DNA of 64,000 bases from Paratinospora sagittata. Its lineage: Eukaryota > Streptophyta > Magnoliopsida > Ranunculales > Menispermaceae. The notes under the pieces are model-generated. The model was given only the letters and a program-made list of their open reading frames with translations. It was not told the origin of the DNA and did not search any database. Numbering within the stretch: position 1 is the stretch's first letter; each line of letters opens with the position of its first letter. The stretch lies in assembly GCA_035771175.1 (NCBI GenBank), contig CM069608.1, forward strand, positions 15,156,019 to 15,220,018, read 5' to 3'. The translations under genes and the position numbers were made by a program. Shown piece by piece: positions 48,756 through 59,870 of this stretch.

Positions 48756-51598
48756 TGTGACGCCCCGAAAATTATCTCATCTAGCCCATAACCCAATTGC
48801 ATTTTGCCCAAACTCTATGTGTTTGCCTTGATATGTTTGGTGTTTGTTTGATGGTCGTTTAATGTTTGTATATTTGATGCTTGATAATGTATATAAATAT
48901 GTGTATTATAAATTGTATATGGGTCATGTTAAATTAAAGTATAATGCATGTGTTATTATTTATACATGGACCCATTAAACAATGAATTGATATGGGTTAG
49001 GATTGATTGAATAAAAGGATAAATTAGAATGAAAATTTGGTGTATTAGATGGATTGAACATTTAAAATACATGCAAGCATGAGATTAGTTAAAGTACATG
49101 TGGTTGGTATGGGTAGTATGAGACCAACACATGTCAAGTTGGTACATGAGAATGGACAAGTTTCCCATGCCCCATTTCTCTTCTCCAACACATGTCAAGT
49201 TGGTGCATGAGAATGGACAAGTGTCCCATGCCCCATTTCTCTTCTCCAATACATGTCAAGTTGGTGCATGAGAGTGCACAAGTGTCCCATGCCCACTTCT
49301 CTTCTCCAAGGAAGTCCTAGAGAGTGAGATGAGTGGAGGGAAAGGAAAAAAGAAGAGAAAGGAAAGAAGAAGAGAAAGAAAGAGGAAGTTGCTTTGAGGG
49401 AAGTCTCAACAACATTTTCATCAAAGAGCTGGATCTTAGTGATATATGATCAGATTGAGCTCAAACTTTGTCAGCCAGTTCATATCTTATGGTTATTCAT
49501 TCTAGTCGGTGGAGATCTCGATTGGAGTTTTCTTCTAAGAGATATAACCTCCCAAACAGAGCTGGTCGGAAAGTCTAAATTTCTGGCGCAGTTTAGATCA
49601 AACTGATAGGTCTCCTAAACCTACCGTTGGATGGATATGATATTTCATAAGATGGTTCAAAAATAATATTTCTGCATTAGAACGGTTGAGATGTTGACGG
49701 GTCAAGTATTTTGTGTGATATAGTCATATGAGTTCAAGTATTTGCTGCAGGAAAGGAGAAATTGTATGATTAGAGACTTGTTCCTCAAAAAGCCTATCTC
49801 TTCGGTCCACCGTTGGATTGGGCTGATATTTGGCAAGAAGGTTTTCTTCTTAACATACTTCAATCTGGACGGTTGATTTTGTGATTAAATATTTCTGTTG
49901 GCAGCTTGATACATCTGAACAAAATATTAAATGGAAAATTGGTAGGGTTGTTTGTATTAGACCTAAATTTAGAATATGAACTTAGACCTTTCCAAATAGC
50001 TTGCATGTCAACTATGTTGACCCAGTTTCCATTGTTGATGAACCCATGATGCAAGATCAATGATATACATGGTTGAACATGGTGACCTAGGGTAAATCGG
50101 CAATATGACCTAAGTATGGAAAATTTCATATTTTAGGGCTTTTGATGCTTTTGACCTAGAATCATTGAATTAATGCAATTTATGTCTAATTAAGCATGAT
50201 TAGGGTTGATTATGCTACTGATTTGGTGGTTGTGACCATATCATGGGTTAGGCCTACTTATGATCGAATGACCCAATTTGGACATGTTTATGCCTAAGGA
50301 ATTGAAAATCATTATTTTTGATTAATTGAATGGTTTATGAATGAGAACTATGCATTAGAGGCCTAAGTCATGTGATTTGAGTAGAATGATGGGATTAGAT
50401 GAGATTTAGGCCTATTGTCTATATGTGGGCTGATTTAAGGTTGATGTGTAATGTCTATGTGATTGAGCATAGGAATTGATGTATGGTTGGATATTGATGA
50501 ATGTTTCAGGACCTTGATTGGTTGATTCGGTTTGGTGTCCGTGTGTGGTTAGATACTCTTGCGAGGCTTGGTTGTGAGTAGACTTCATTTATGATTATAT
50601 CTTTAATGTCATCATATCACTTATATATATTGTATGTTGAAAGCATGAATGTGTTCTAATGTTTTGAATGATGCATTAATTTTAGAAAACTTTATGATTT
50701 TGGTTGGGCCCATCTGTCTGGCTAATAGGGAGACTTAACCTTGTCATAGGAGGATTTTAAAAAGGAAATATTTGGGGATGAGAATGGTACGGTGAAATAG
50801 ATGTGCACTAGTAACCCCAAATCAACATGATTGGGCATGAAAACGGTATGGTGAAATAGACGTGCACTAGTAACCCCAATGTATGTGGAATGTGGATCCA
50901 AATTGATAGGCTTTTACTTGCATCGAACTTATTATAAATGCTTGATATCTATATGTTATGAGCTTATAATCATGCTACACATTGACATGCATACATGATA
51001 TTTATTGATGAGTATCGATAGCATATTTGAATTCTATTCACTGGCCACCGTTGGCTCACCCTCATTTTCCTCTTTCAGGTCATTCTGTCCTGAATAAGGG
51101 CAAAGGAGTAGTCATATCTTGAGGGCCTTGCCGACGAGAGAATCCGAGGCCTCGATGTGAGTTGAGAGGCATTTTGATTGAACTGTGTTTTAAATTATGA
51201 TGTATTATATTTTGGACTATGTAATTATAATACTTACCGCATTGTAGTATGTGTGAGTTGGGACTTGTTAGATAGACCATGTGGGTATATGACGGTTGTT
51301 TTTTTGTATCCATAGTTTTGGACTTTATGTGTATGTCCATCTTGATGGACTGTAGGGATTATGGTTTTATTTATGGTTCATTTTTATGGATTATCTCTTG
51401 TCTTGGATGATTAATACAGTTGGTAGTTTTGTTTAGTACATTTTTATATTATGTCTTTGTTTGGGATAAGGCTCGTAGGGTCTCAACCACCTCACGAGGG
51501 TTGAGGAGTGGTTGGAGATGCCTACGCGGGGCGTCCCGCCCCTGCATTACGCACGCCATTCCTTGCGAGGTTGGTGGCTGGGGTGTGGGGCCGCCACA
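48756..51598 (+). mobile_element. 5' LTR of a family S LTR retrotransposon
   Basis: 2843 bp, TGTGACGCCCCGAAAATT...GTGTGGGGCCGCCACA, directly followed by TTGGTATCAGAG. Carries three near-identical 60-bp units at about 49125-49310 (ACACATGTCAAGTTGGTGCA) and a tandem pair near 50780-50880 (GGTGAAATAGACGTGCACTA). Confidence 0.85.
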
Positions 51599-51600
51599 GT

Positions 51601-51611
51601 TGGTATCAGAG
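51601..51611 (+). promoter_or_regulatory. Primer binding site of the family S element
   Basis: TGGTATCAGAG two bases after the LTR end; complementary to initiator tRNA-Met. Confidence 0.85.
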
Positions 51612-51831
51612 ATCCAGGTTTACTAGGTTTGGTTTATGTATTGGACTTAGATGACTTTGACCTAGGAATTGGGTGAGAGCTTTAGGTGGTTAAAAAGCTT
51701 AAAAGAACTAACTTAAAAGCCTTACTATCATATTCTCTGTGTATTATATGATATGGCTAGTTATGAAGCTTTGTTAATGTTTTAAATTCTTTAATGTGTG
51801 ATGGTTGCTCGTATTTTTATTTCTCAGTGTC

Positions 51832-52098
51832 ATGAGGAGGAGCTGGAGATTGAGACAGCCACACACAGGGCCATCCGATGATGATCGGATGGGGAGGATG
51901 GAGGAGATCATTCAGGCACAGGGCCGCTTGATGGCAGCCCAGACTGCACAGATACAAGCGTTGGTGCAGCAGGTTAAGGCTGTTGCTCGACAATGGCCTC
52001 AGACAATATCTCAGGAGGAGGGCACTAGTGGGGCCGAGGTGGTCGGGGCTAGTGAAGCTGCTGGGGCAACAAGACCTCAGATGGCTGTAGCTCACTGA
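51832..52098 (+). pseudogene. Family S gag N-terminal fragment
   Basis: Open frame MRRSWRLRQPHTGPSDDDRM...MAVAH, 88 residues, with a Gln-rich helical stretch (AQGRLMAAQTAQIQALVQQV) like gypsy gag N-termini. The rest of the element is missing: Q LTR sequence resumes within about 10 bases. Confidence 0.6.
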
Positions 52099-53120
52099 CT
52101 GTTTTTCGAGTTTTTAATGATTTAAATCTTAAGGACGCTGACAGTTATAAGTTGGAAAATTTTCAGGATACTACTTGAACAGGAACACCCTCATTTAAGA
52201 ACTAACTTAGTAACTCTCAGGACCCTGATCATTCTTCAGTGTGCTTATCGTTTTACGAATTCAAACGTTAAAAACATCAGGACGCTCATAACCTTCGTAG
52301 TGCCGTTATGCTTTACTTATTTTAAAACGTGTCAAGACGCTAACTTCTAAATAGCGCCCTTATAGCTTTTATCGTCTTTAATAGTTAATTAAGTGAGGAC
52401 GCTTACATTCTTTGTAGCGCCCTCACTTCTCAGTTCAGCAGGACACTTATGATCCATCAGCGCCCCTAAAGGAACAAAACAAAAAAGTTGACATTATGCG
52501 TCAGAACGCTGATTGACCAATCAGGACGCTAATCCAACACTATCACAAAGTTGACACCCGCACTTTTTAGAAGAAACTTTTCAGAATTGAGCAAAACTTT
52601 TCAGGACTTTTTGAATCTTTTCAAAATATTCTAGTACTTTATCAAAACATTTTATTCTCATCAATGATTAGAAGATTCAGGTGTTGTTGTCATAGTTGCA
52701 CATACTGAATCAAATCCTTTTTGGGAAAGAATGTGTTCGTTGTTTTTGAAATAACTTTGTGCGCCAAAATTGCCAAGTCGATTGCACCATTGTTGTTTCT
52801 ATATATATGCTGCCTTGGAGCAAATAAAAAACATTGATCTATCAAAATACAAAAACTGAACAACCATTCAAAACGTATAACAATTTTTACTTGTGCAAAA
52901 ACTTTTGGAAGTTAGTCTTCTAATCACTGCTTTAAACTCACAATCCTTTTAAAATACATTAAGTCTTCTGGATTAGTTGATCTTCATTTATATCTTTTCA
53001 AAAATCCATTGAAGATGACGAAAGCTTTTTGAACTAGTTTTCAGCTGAACTTCATCATACATATTTTGCTGAATCTGTGGTAATAGAAGGTTCAATCCAA
53101 AGCTTTGTAAGTATCACTTT

Positions 53121-55993
53121 CTAGATGATTTACCAGGTTTACCATTTACAAGGGAAATTGATTTTATTATTAAACTGATTTTGGTACAAAACCTATTTTT
53201 ATTCCACCCTATTGAATGGCACCAAAAGAGTTACAAGAACTCAAAGTACAATTAGATGAATTGATGACTAAAGGGTTTATTACCCCGAGTATGTCACCCT
53301 AGGGTGCACTAGTGTTGTTTGTAAAAAAAAAGGACAAAAGTTTGAGGTTATGTATAGATTATCGTCAGTTGAATAGGGTGACAGTCAAAAACAAGTATCC
53401 TCTACCACGTATAAACGACTTGTTTGATCAGTTGAATGGTGCTAAATTCTTTTCTAAGATTGATTTGTGATCTGGATACCATCAACTGAGAATTCGAGGA
53501 GAGGATATACCAAAAACTGCGTTCATAACGAGATATGGTCATTATGAGTTTCTTGTTATCCCTTTTGGACTGACTAATGCACCAAAAATGTTGATGGACT
53601 TGATGCAAGGAATATTTAAACCATATCTGGACCAGTTTATCATTGTTTTCATAGATGATATTCTCATTTATTCCAAGCCTCAGGAGGAGCATGAGCAACA
53701 CCTCCGGATTGCATTACAAACACTGAGAGAGCATCAGTCTTATGCTAAATTCAGTAAATGTGAGTTTTGGATAAATGAGGTGAGATTTTTGGGTCATGTG
53801 GTTAGTGCAGAAGGTATTTCTATTGATTATGTTAAAGTCGAGGCAATTATAAATTGGCCAAAACCAACCACAGTGACAGAGATTCGCAGTTTTCTGAGTC
53901 TGGTTGTTTACTACCGCAAATTTGTGGAGGGTTTTTCCCGGTTGGCTACTCCACTTACGAGACTGACTCTGAATAATGTAAAATTTGTGTGGACTCAAGC
54001 ATGTGAGGATGTTTTTATAGAACTGAAGAAAAGGTTGACTACTGCCCCAATTTTAGTACTTCCAGAACTTGGAAAAGAATTGGTGATTTACTGTGATGCA
54101 TCACACTTAGGCTTGGGTTGTGTATTGATGTAGGAGGGTAGAGTGATTCCTTATGCATCTAGACAATTGAAGGTGCATGAGAAGAACTACCCCATACATG
54201 ATTTGGAGTTAGTAGCAGTAGTTTTTGCATTGAAGTTGTGGAGGCATTGCCTCTATAGGGAAAGGTTCACATTATATACAGATCATAAAAGTCTGAAATA
54301 TTTATTTGATAAAAGAGAACTGAATATGAGACAACGTAGATGGTTGGAATTTCTATAGGATTATGACTTCACATTGGAATATCATCCTGAAAAAGCCAAC
54401 ATTGTAGCTGATGCATTGAGCAAGAAACGCGTTGAGACTGTGTGGTAGCTTGTTAGATGGCTCATGAGTGGCCACTTTTAGAAAAAGTGACTATGATGAG
54501 TGTCCTCTCTATGGCTCCACACGTGGGTATTTGTGCTCAGATGCATATACAGTTTGTAGACTCTCACATTCAGAAGATTAAAGATATGTAGCAGCATGAT
54601 CCTGATCTTAATATGTATGATTCTTAGGCTGATAGAGCAGATATGGTAGATTGGCAGAGGGGTCTAGATGGTGTTTTGCGTTATCAGAGGAGATTACAGG
54701 TACCTGTAAATAGAGAATTGAGGGCAGAATTACTTCAAAAAGCACACAGATCTCAGTATACCATTCGTCCAGGATCAACTAAAATGTATCATGATATGAA
54801 GAAGACAGTATGGTGGCATGGGATGAAGAAAGATATAGCTGAGTATGTACAGAAATGTGGAGTGTGTCAGCAAGTAAAAGTTGAGCACCAGAGGCCAGGA
54901 GGTCAGATGCAACCATTATCTATTCCAAAATGGAAATGGGAGCATATTACTATGGACTTTATCATGGGGCTGCACATATCTCAGGGTAGATATGACGCCA
55001 TTTGGGTGATACTTGACTGTTTGACTAACTCTGCGCATTTTCTTCCGATGAACACTAGAGACTCGATTAATAGATCGAACAAATTATATGTTCGGGAGAT
55101 TGTAAGATTACATGGGGTACTTGTTTCTATTGTGTCAGATAAAGATTCGCGTTTTACATTGAGGTTTTGGGAAGCCATGCAGACCTGATTTGGTACTCAT
55201 CTCTGTCTCAGTACAACATTTCATCCTCAGACTAGTGGCCAGACTGAGAGGGTGATACAGATGCTAGAAGATATGCTCAGATCATGTATATTAAAGTTTG
55301 GTGGGACTTGGAGTGAATGTTTGCCACAGTGTGAATTTGTGTATAATAACAGCTATCAGGCCAGTATTGGTATGGCACCGTATGAGGCGTTGTACGGTAT
55401 AACATGTAGATCTCCGACTTGCTGGTATGAAGTGGGAAAATCACAGTTATTGGGGTCGAAAGTTGTTGATCACGCAGAGCAGATTAAGCAAATTAGACAG
55501 AAATTGAAAGCTGCCCAAGTTCAACAAAAGAGTTATTTTGATAACCGACACAAACCTTTACCGTTTGCAGTGGGTGACCTAGTATTGCTCAAGGTATCAC
55601 CACAGAAAGGTCAAATGCGGTTTAGGGTAAAAGGTAAATTAGCTCATCAGTTTATTGGACCGTTTAAGGTCTTGGAAAGGACTGGTCTGCTAGCGTACAA
55701 ACTTGCTCAACCTCCTCAGTTGGTTGGTGTTCATAACGTATTTCATGTTTCTATGTTGAGAAAATATCATACATACCCGACATGTATTTTAGATGTAACA
55801 CAGTAACAAGTTGGGGAGGATGCTACTTATGAAGAAAAACCCATTCAGATCCTTGACAGGAAAGTTCAGAAGTTAAGGAATAAAGAAATCTCGTTGCTCA
55901 GAGTCAAATGAAAATTTCATGATAATGAGGAGCAGACCTGGGAAAGAGAGAACCTGATGAGGGAGATATTTCTAGACCTTTTTACCACTTGAG
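53121..55993 (+). pseudogene. Family P pol remnant: reverse transcriptase, RNase H, integrase, chromodomain
   Basis: Resumes at [58 protein letters not shown] and active-site [10 protein letters not shown] (about 53649-53680). RNase [24 protein letters not shown] and DALSK. Integrase: CGVCQQVK of the HHCC finger, MDFIMGL, VSDKDSRF, HPQTSGQTERV. The tail KVSPQKGQMRFRVKGKL then HNVFHVSMLRKY, and YEEKPIQILDRKVQKLRNKE with TWERE, is a chromodomain end, placing it near Tekay/Del. About ten stops or frameshifts. Confidence 0.85.
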
Positions 55994-56034
55994 GTATAGT
56001 TATCTTTATCTTTTAAATTTCGAGGACGAAATTC

Positions 56035-56050
56035 CTTAAGTTGGGGAGAT
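56035..56050 (+). promoter_or_regulatory. Polypurine tract of the family P element
   Basis: CTTAAGTTGGGGAGAT just before the LTR start TGTAAC, preceded by TTTCGAGGACGAAATTCC, typical of gypsy elements. Primes plus-strand synthesis. Confidence 0.8.
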
Positions 56051-56707
56051 TGTAACACATCATTTGATGTGTGTATTATTCACCTAGAAATGACAACAAT
56101 TTTCTTGAATTATCATAAATTATCAGTTTAATCAAAGTGGAAATCAAGAAAATAAAAAATCACAAGGTTTAAGTGTTCTGTGTTCTAAAGGAACGAGCTC
56201 CTCTAGAGAGGAATGCGCTCTTCTTAAAGAACAACAAGAGGTGTTCTGTAGAGAACATAGGAACGCGCTCCTCTTAAGAGGAAGGCGTTCCTTAGATTGT
56301 TAATACAATAGTCTCATCAAAACCGAGAGTCACTCTCTCACTCTCTTCACTGCCATTCTCCTCGCACAATCGTTCATCCAAACTGCGAATTCCTTCGTTG
56401 TGATTGTTCCAAACACTTTCCCAATCATCACAATCATCAAATCCATCATTTTTATTGCCAAAACCAACATCAAATCCACCCATTCTTCACCTAATCCATT
56501 TTTTTTTTCAAAACTTTTCTTCAATTTTCGTTTTCTCTTTTCTCCTACGATTTCTCACGGAAATACAAGTTTTATAGCTTGTTTTTCTCGTTTCCACATT
56601 TTCCTCACCTCACCACTTTCATTTCTAGCCATTTCGTCCCCATTTTATCCATTTTTTCACCCAAAACCCTTGTGTTATCTTTGGTTGCACACAAAGTGTT
56701 TGACAAA

Positions 56708-58621
56708 ATGCCTCCAAAGAAAACCACCGCATCTAAACATCGATTGGAGATCGGTGAATCCTCCACACCCACACCCAAGCCTACACGAAGACGTGTAGAG
56801 GTTGGGGAGTCCCCCACACCCACTCCACTTTGCACGAGGCAACTTCGTGCCTCACGACCACCTCGCGAGCCTTCCCCATCACCATCACCTTCATCATCCT
56901 CGTCATCCTCATCGGATGATGACACTACCCTTTCTGCTCATGCGGCTTCACCCACCTCTCGAGTTCCATTTCTTGAGGTTGTTGTTATGCCTTACGACAC
57001 TCGACGTGTCGCTCCTTGTGTCAGAGTTGATTTCAACGACTTTACAAGGATACATATGCCTTTGTTCATTTACTTCACCGAGATGAGATGAGAGCGGTTC
57101 CTTTCTCACGATGACACTATTTATACTGAGTTAGTATGAGTTTTTTACTCTAGACTTACTCACATTCCTGGTGATGATCGCCTTCATTATCGCTCAAGGA
57201 TTCTGGGTATCGACATTGATATATTTCCATCAATCCTAGATGAGACATTAAGTTTTCTTCTGATGATCCCACATTTTCTCACTCTGGGGAGGACAACGAG
57301 ATTGTCTTTCCTAACTATGATTGGATCACAGCGCTGAGGACCATGTTTGGAGTGGAGCTAGGACATGGGGTGTTGACGGTGTCCAACACCATTTTTGGGT
57401 TGCTGCTCAAGATCTTTCATAATATTATTTCGAGGGTCATCATTCCTTGGTTGAGGTCGCGCGCGAAGGTAAATCCTTTCGATGTTTTTATTCTTTGGTG
57501 CATGCATAGTCACACCAGTATCCGCATGTCCCATGTTATCATCAATCACATCACCGAGACACGACACTACACTAGGGCACTACCCTATGGCGCATTAGTG
57601 ACTTTGCTTGCTAAGCATGCTGGAGTTGACTTGACGGGCTTCAGGGTTTTGACGGAGCTAAATAAGAAAAAATTTATTGAAGAGAATACTATCTGATCAC
57701 TCGAATACCAGTGGGTAAGACACATCCTGGATTGGGTGCATATCAGTAGGCACTGTCAGGGAGAGGGCACTAGGTTCATATCATTTGACCCTCAAACTGA
57801 GCAGCTAGAATCGGATATTGAGGAAGCCGGGAGTGCACCGCCAGTGTTTCGTCCGCGTGGACGAGGAGCAACACCAGCTTAGGCACAGACCGAGGCACCT
57901 TCTGGACGTGGCCATGGTCGAGCGAGATTCTCAGATCCCAGTGCTTCATCATCAGGCACCACGACACCAGCTACCACACCAGGCCCTTCCATATCTGATT
58001 CAATTCTTCATATGCTGATGGAGGTCACAGACCAGCAACGGACATTGCTCACTTCTTTCTCCGCCATGGAAAAGAAGTATGAGGGTCTGGTATCAGACGT
58101 ACGAGCTCATGGAGTTATGCTCCAGATTATACTTTATCAATTACCCTTTGAGAAGCCTCATGAGTTTAGCTTTAGTTAGGAGGATATTTTTGGTAATACA
58201 GCGCGACCTGCATCTTCATCGAGCTTTCAGGAGCCAGCTTCGCCTATCCTTCCAATTCCGCTTCAGATCCCTCCTTTAGTTCTCCTCTAGTTCTCCTCTA
58301 GTATCCCCTTCCTTAACACTGATCCCTTTATCGGCAACACCTCTGAGGATTCTTTTTCCTAGGCTACATCCTTATCTTGCTATGGCAGACTTCTCTTTGG
58401 ATTTGATGCTCTCACTTCCACGTAATTCTCCACCATCTCCAGGTCGTGATTTGGTTATCCAATCTGGCTCCACCTCTGCTACCTCATCTGCTGCTATCGC
58501 TGTTATATCTGATGCAGATGCTGGTACCACCCCCACAGAGGACGATGCCCTGACCTCACCAGCTGATGACATAATCGTCGGGCTTGGATCTCTTGATCGT
58601 AGATCGTCACCTCTGTTTTAG
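56708..58621 (+). pseudogene. Env-like / plant transposon-domain protein remnant
   Basis: Starts MPPKKTTASKHRLEIGE, then a Pro/Ser-rich region. The conserved part follows: HIPGDDRLHYRSRILGIDID, a central frameshifted stretch, then PFDVFILWCMHSHTSIRMSH and LPYGALVTLLAKHAGVDLTG, resembling the putative plant transposon protein domain found in ORFs downstream of pol. The C-terminus is Ser/Pro/Asp-rich. At least five stops or frameshifts. The biochemical role of this protein family is not established. Confidence 0.55.
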
Positions 58622-59109
58622 GCACACCCTCTTTTTGATGTTTCAAAAGGGGGAGAGATTAGTATATGGTTGGTTTGATTGACTAGATAATTTTTGTGCA
58701 CATACTCAGGGGGAGAGTTTATACACTCAGGGGAGTGTTTGGAGTTTGGATATACGTATTTTGGAGATGTTTCTGTATATTCTCTTTTTGGTTCACACTT
58801 GTATTTGTTTGTACTCTTGTTTATTTATTTTTATTTTTGATGTACTCATCTATGATGATCACATGTATATGTTTGACTCGACTACATTGATACACATGTA
58901 TATTTTGTTACTAGTGTTCACATCTTTCTGAGTTTGCTTATATTGGTATCTAATTGATTATTGTTCACATGTTATTGAATGCAAAAAAAGTTTAAACTGG
59001 TACAATCTTAAATGAAACATGATACAATCATTTATTTCACTCATTCATTCACTCGAGAAATCATGCTTATTGCTTCAATCAGGTTAATAGTGAATTTGTT
59101 TGAAATCAT

Positions 59110-59124
59110 AAAAAATTGGGAGAT
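59110..59124 (+). promoter_or_regulatory. Polypurine tract of the family R element
   Basis: AAAAAATTGGGAGAT directly before TGTTGATGTAAC. Further purine tracts with GGGGGAGAG occur at 58650-58657 and 58709-58717. Confidence 0.75.
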
Positions 59125-59870
59125 TGTTGATGTAACAACTCTCACCCTGTTTTGTTTTGATGATTACAAACAACATACTTGTGATCACTAATCTCTTTGA
59201 CGTAGTTGTTTTACTGCTAACTAACTATATCAGATAGATTCAACTATATTGTCAAAGCATGTGGAAGGAATATCATTGCACGAAGATTCAAGAGCTTAAT
59301 GTTTTTAATTCTTATTTAGAATCTTAGTGTTGTACAGTAGCCATTATATGTTCTAACCACAATATGTTTTGCATCTTTTTGAAAAATCATGCATATAGTT
59401 TGTCATACTCATGGATATACACTATTATATTATTGATCATGCACGCACACGTATTAGTATGATAATTATGCAATCACATAGTTAAAATTGTTTACCATGC
59501 AAATATTTATCGGTGATTAACATGCATTCATTTTACCAACTTTGCATGGTTTTATCATTTTACGTGTAACGTATTGAATGTCTCAATCATATGCTTAGTC
59601 GATTGATTTACACGTATTTAACTTTCTTAATTATACTTCAACCTTGTCAAAAATTATTTTTAAAAGTTAGTCTATCTGTTTGACAAAGTCCTAAACTCAT
59701 TATGATTGAAAAATCGAGTTTCTATCACTTCACAGTGAAGGAACGCGCTCCTATATATTTTCTCTAGACTTAGATTTTTTTTATCAGAGTTTAAGGAACG
59801 CGCTCCTTATAAAAGGAACGAGCTCCTGTGGTTTTTTTTCCAAGAGCTAGAATTTTCTGATCAGGGAAAA
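59125..59870 (+). mobile_element. Family R 3' LTR, 5' part
   Basis: TGTTGATGTAACAACTCTCA onward, matching the minus-strand R LTR at 12050-20865. It stops at GATCAGGGAAAA where the second P element begins; in the other copy the LTR continues past this point (GATCAGGAAAAAAGGATGC). Contains GGAACGCGCTCC palindromes at 59742-59826. Confidence 0.78.

Larger units (their letters stand above)
48156..53120 (+). mobile_element. Copia LTR (family Q), 3' truncated, with nested family S fragment
   Basis: Begins TGTTGAATCAATTATCCTTA and follows the Q LTR to GTAAGTATCACTTT, where it stops short of its GGGCCAACA end and P pol resumes. Arrays of CAGGACGCT and AGCGCCCT motifs lie at 48560-48760 and 52130-52530. 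Interrupted by 48756-52098. Confidence 0.78.
45039..56058 (+). mobile_element. Ty3/gypsy chromovirus (Tekay/Del type, family P), degenerate and interrupted
   Basis: 5' LTR, primer binding site, gag, pol and polypurine tract are in the right order. A block of foreign LTR sequence (48156-53120) replaces the end of gag, the protease and the first part of the RT region. Of the 3' LTR only about eight bases (TGTAACAC, 56051-56058) remain before unrelated sequence. All coding parts have stops. Confidence 0.8.
56059..59870 (+). mobile_element. 3' part of a SIRE-like copia element (family R)
   Basis: Env-like reading frame, purine-rich tracts, then an R LTR. This order (env-like gene after pol, GGGGGAGAG tracts, long LTR) fits the SIRE/Maximus lineage. 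The left 270 bp hold GGAACGAGCTCC and GGAACGCGCTCC palindromes (56190-56292) and may be LTR-derived. Gag and pol are missing; the right end is cut by a P element at 59871. Confidence 0.6.
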
